Source: an uncultured Opitutia bacterium
GTDB taxonomy: Bacteria > Verrucomicrobiota > Verrucomicrobiia > Opitutales > Puniceicoccaceae
Length of the DNA stretch: 64,000 bases
Assembly (NCBI GenBank): GCA_913056175.1
Contig: CAJXLM010000005.1
Location: forward strand, 1 to 64,000
Direction of reading: 5' to 3'
Position 1 is the first letter of the stretch. The number at the start of each line of letters is the position of its first letter. Under the pieces are notes generated by a model. That model searched no databases and was not told the origin of the DNA. It saw nothing but the letters and a program-made list of their open reading frames with translations. Positions 61,936 through 64,000 of the stretch are shown here, piece after piece. A program made the position numbers and the translations under genes.

Positions 61936-62679
61936 CTAGAATTCGAGTTGCGCGGCGCGAGCTTGGTCCAGGTGGCCCCGGGCCCGCAGGGCGAGGGTGA
62001 GTCCGGAAACGACTGCGGCCTCGGACCGGAGAATGGCTCCCCCGAGGTGCCGCCAGGTCACGCCCGCGGCGGCCAGCTGCTCGAGTTCCCCCGGGGTCCA
62101 GCCCCGCTCGCCGCCGAAGAGCAGTTCCTTCCGGCCGGCCTCCCCCCTCTCCCCTTCCTCGCCGAGGAGCTTCTCCCCGCGGTAGGGATCCAGCCCGATC
62201 GCGCTGTCCGCGCGCCCGGCCACCGCGCACCACTCCCCGAGGTCCCACACCCCGAGGAACTCCGGCACCCGGGTGTGAAAGCCTTGTTCCGCACCCTCCC
62301 GGAGAAAAGTCGCTGCCTCCTCGAGGCTGCCACTGCGGGCGTAGCCCGGAGGCGTCCGCTCCAGCGAGAGGAACCCGACCCCCTCCACCCCGAACGATCC
62401 GGCGTGCCAGAGAATCCGGCGGGCCTCGGAGGGGCGGGGCAGGCCCACCCAGAGCCGGAACGGAACCGCCCGGGGAGCCCGGTTCTCCGGTTCCCAGCGA
62501 AGGTCCCCGAGGACGACCTCGTTCCCGCCGGAGGAGAGGAGACGGGCGATCCCCCGCGGCCCTCCCACCACCCCCACGCGGACCTCCTCGCCCCCCAACC
62601 GGCGGAGGAAGTCATGCTCGCGGGTACCCGCAGGCCAGCGGTACTCCCCTTGGATCTCGGGGACGAGGAGCAGGTTCAT
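61936..62679 (-). CDS. rsmE: 16S rRNA (uracil(1498)-N(3))-methyltransferase
   Basis: A 247-residue SPOUT-fold methyltransferase that modifies U1498 of 16S rRNA with S-adenosylmethionine. It starts MNLLLVPEIQGEYRWPAGTR with a PUA-like part including EHDFLRRLGGEEVRVGVVGG. The knotted C-terminal domain carries LLFGGERGWTPGELEQLAAA and LGGAILRSEAAVVSGL, the usual IGPEGG- and LG-ILR-ETA-type motifs. The central LWVGLPRPSEARRILWHAGS is also family-like. The ATG at 62679 is set by the N-terminus. It is 19 bases downstream of the ExoD-like gene, in one leftward operon. Confidence 0.88.
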   Translation of the reverse strand: MNLLLVPEIQGEYRWPAGTREHDFLRRLGGEEVRVGVVGGPRGIARLLSSGGNEVVLGDLRWEPENRAPRAVPFRLWVGLPRPSEARRILWHAGSFGVEGVGFLSLERTPPGYARSGSLEEAATFLREGAEQGFHTRVPEFLGVWDLGEWCAVAGRADSAIGLDPYRGEKLLGEEGERGEAGRKELLFGGERGWTPGELEQLAAAGVTWRHLGGAILRSEAAVVSGLTLALRARGHLDQARAAQLEF

Positions 62680-62698
62680 GGCCGCCGCATCTTCCCCC

Positions 62699-63337
62699 TC
62701 ACGCGCCTCCGGGGAGGATCCGGTCCACCCCGGCCTGCCCGAGGGTGAGCAGGAGATAGACGAGATAGCCGTAGAAAAGGGTGGCGACGAGGCCGAGGAC
62801 AAGCGCGCCGAGGGCCAGGGCACCATCCTCCTCACTGAGGGCCACCCCCAGCAGGAAGATCACTCCCGCCGGCAGGGTGTTCGTGAGGGGAATGGGGAGG
62901 ATCATGAGGAGGCTCATCAGGCAGACCGCCCCTCCGTAGAGGACCCGACCGGGCGCGCGGTGGATCCAGCGCATGCGGGGATGCACCAGCCTCTCCATCC
63001 AATCGAGGAAGCGGCCCGCTCCCCGGAACAATCGCTCGGCGGTGGCCGGACGGATCCGGGCCCGGTTCGCCCGCTCCGGGAGCCAGGGTCTCGTGCGGGC
63101 GGCGAGCAGTTGCACCCCGAGCAGCAGCAGGACAATCCCGAAGGGGGTGCTGTAGCCGGGGGCGGGCACGGGGAGGGCGCTGGGGAGGGACAGGACCGCG
63201 AGAAGGAGCCCGAAACCGCGATCCCCCACCTCTTCGGCCACCCGGCCGACGGTGAGATCGTCCTTCCGCTCGGAGAGCAGGTCGGCGAAGGTTGCGGACA
63301 GGGAACGCCGAGGCTCGGCAGCACGGGAATCACTCAC
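62699..63337 (-). CDS. ExoD-family membrane protein
   Basis: A 212-residue integral membrane protein with several hydrophobic helices. ExoD family features: a cytosolic N-terminus SATFADLLSERKDDLTVGRV, then VGDRGFGLLLAVLSLPSALP, VPAPGYSTPFGIVLLLLGVQ, RTRPWLPER and ILPIPLTNTLPAGVIFLLGV. The namesake affects exopolysaccharide output in rhizobia, but the molecular role is not known. It lies between rsmE and a DUF3253-like gene on the same strand; no polysaccharide cluster is present here. Confidence 0.9.
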   Translation of the reverse strand: MSDSRAAEPRRSLSATFADLLSERKDDLTVGRVAEEVGDRGFGLLLAVLSLPSALPVPAPGYSTPFGIVLLLLGVQLLAARTRPWLPERANRARIRPATAERLFRGAGRFLDWMERLVHPRMRWIHRAPGRVLYGGAVCLMSLLMILPIPLTNTLPAGVIFLLGVALSEEDGALALGALVLGLVATLFYGYLVYLLLTLGQAGVDRILPGGA

Positions 63338-63418
63338 GGGCGTGGAGGCTTGGTGGCCGGGCGGGAGGCTGCAAGCCGGGACCGAGGAGGGAAAGGGTCG
63401 CGGGGGATTCCCCGGAGG

Positions 63419-63697
63419 TCAGGCCCGCCCGTACCGGATCGGCCCCCGGGCGGTCTCCGGCGCCACGACTTGTCCGCGCTGGCGGGCGACGAGGATGCCG
63501 TCCTCGACCATCCCGTGCCCGACTTCCCGGACCACGCCCATCCGCCCGCGCCATTCCCCGGCCGGGAACACTCGCCGGGCGACCTCACTGGGGCAGAATG
63601 TTTTCCCCGGGGAACGCTCTGCCAGGAGATCGAGAAAGGCTTCCCGGACTCTCCGCCTCTCCTCCCGGTCTGTCCCCACGGAAGGGGCGTCCCTCAC
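63419..63697 (-). CDS. DUF3253-like small protein
   Basis: A 92-residue protein with LLAERSPGKTFCPSEVARRV, WRGRMGVVREVGHGMVEDG and a C-terminal VVAPETARGPIRYGRA. The CPSEVAR motif and the closing GPIRYGR are the hallmarks of DUF3253, a winged-helix-like family of unknown function. Its start overlaps the end of the preceding gene by four bases (ATGA), so the two are translationally coupled. Confidence 0.82.
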   Translation of the reverse strand: MRDAPSVGTDREERRRVREAFLDLLAERSPGKTFCPSEVARRVFPAGEWRGRMGVVREVGHGMVEDGILVARQRGQVVAPETARGPIRYGRA

Positions 63698-64000
63698 TTA
63701 CCACGCAGGGGCGTCGACTCCCGGCCCCGGCAGGTAAGGAACTGCCAGAGGGTCAGCCGAAAGCGCCCGCGGGACGCACCCGGGCGCAACTTCACCAGCG
63801 GTCTCCCCCCCACGTGCAAGAGGATCTCGGTGACACCGTCATCGGGCAGACGGAGGTGGGCCGGGACCGCTCCGGCCGCCCGGAGTTGCCCGAGAAACTG
63901 GCGCAAGACCCGCAGGTTCGGGAAGAAGAGCGAGGGCCTGCCCTCCCACTCCCCCACGGAGAACGTGCCCTCCGGCATCTCCACCGTGAGCCGACCCTGC
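63694..64000 (-). CDS. unrecognised protein, cut by the right edge
   Basis: The frame stays open to the window end. The visible part reads on from GRLTVEMPEGTFSVGEWEGR, through LFFPNLRVLRQFLGQLRAAG, to LLHVGGRPLVKLRPGASRGR and LTLWQFLTCRGRE. In-frame starts exist at GTG 63984 and ATG 63978, but the sequence before them already looks coding (GRLTVEMP), so the gene may continue outside. The pattern of beta strands with a single helix suggests a small alpha/beta protein. I do not recognise the family. It is coupled to the DUF3253-like gene. Confidence 0.55.
   Translation of the reverse strand, partial: QGRLTVEMPEGTFSVGEWEGRPSLFFPNLRVLRQFLGQLRAAGAVPAHLRLPDDGVTEILLHVGGRPLVKLRPGASRGRFRLTLWQFLTCRGRESTPLRGK

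Overview
The window is visibly GC-rich bacterial DNA, almost fully coding, with operons of overlapping genes and short spacers. It suggests a free-living Gram-negative chromosome. Lipid A-type acyltransferase, lipoprotein and periplasmic binding-protein genes point to an outer membrane. A Y1-transposase-like fragment and a secreted protease ending in a DPDGDG-type segment resemble what is common in Verrucomicrobiota. That assignment is inference only.

Region by region. 1-1362: start of a tyrosine (Y1/RAYT-like) transposase running off the left edge, a G-rich tract, a 32-bp tandem array and REP-like hairpins. 1363-9038: methyl-cycle genes ahcY and metK, a dimeric dUTPase-like protein, a PHP phosphatase and two MFS transporters. 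9383-16909: a PQQ-type sugar dehydrogenase, an orphan Nif11-type RiPP precursor, an RNA cyclic phosphodiesterase, two alpha/beta hydrolases and a PYROXD2/CrtI-like oxidoreductase. 16919-20935: an LpxL-type acyltransferase fused to a GT9-like domain, CorA, MenB and a Dabb protein. 21107-24550: an XRE-cupin regulator, a GABA-type aminotransferase and glutamate dehydrogenase.

24941-42182 is the most interesting part. Two long operons converge on a hairpin at 34021-34063. The rightward one has a polar amino-acid ABC transporter, a creatininase-family amidohydrolase, a class III aminotransferase, both subunits of a CoA-transferase, an M20 deacylase and a thiolase. The leftward one has a TorT/sugar-type ABC transporter followed by PxpA-, BCCP-, biotin carboxylase-, PxpB- and PxpC-like genes. 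The lead gene of each operon has the same 5' architecture (TTGACC, then GTTCAAAA, then ATG at identical spacing, no Shine-Dalgarno) and similar first codons. The same GTTCAA half-site forms a palindrome before the aminotransferase gene beside the XRE-cupin regulator. I read this as one co-regulated island for taking up and breaking down an amide or lactam-like nitrogen compound. The substrate is not determined.

42538-64000: a two-component system with two PepSY proteins, an SDR lacking its catalytic tyrosine, a DUF5993-like/DsbB pair, a TPR protein, a beta-carbonic anhydrase, a large secreted subtilase, a giant Ig-repeat lipoprotein, tRNA-Ile2(CAU) and tRNA-His, a hypothetical protein, a photolyase/cryptochrome, RsmE, an ExoD-family protein, a DUF3253-like protein and a gene cut by the right edge. 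GC-rich hairpins without a T tract sit at most convergent gene junctions.
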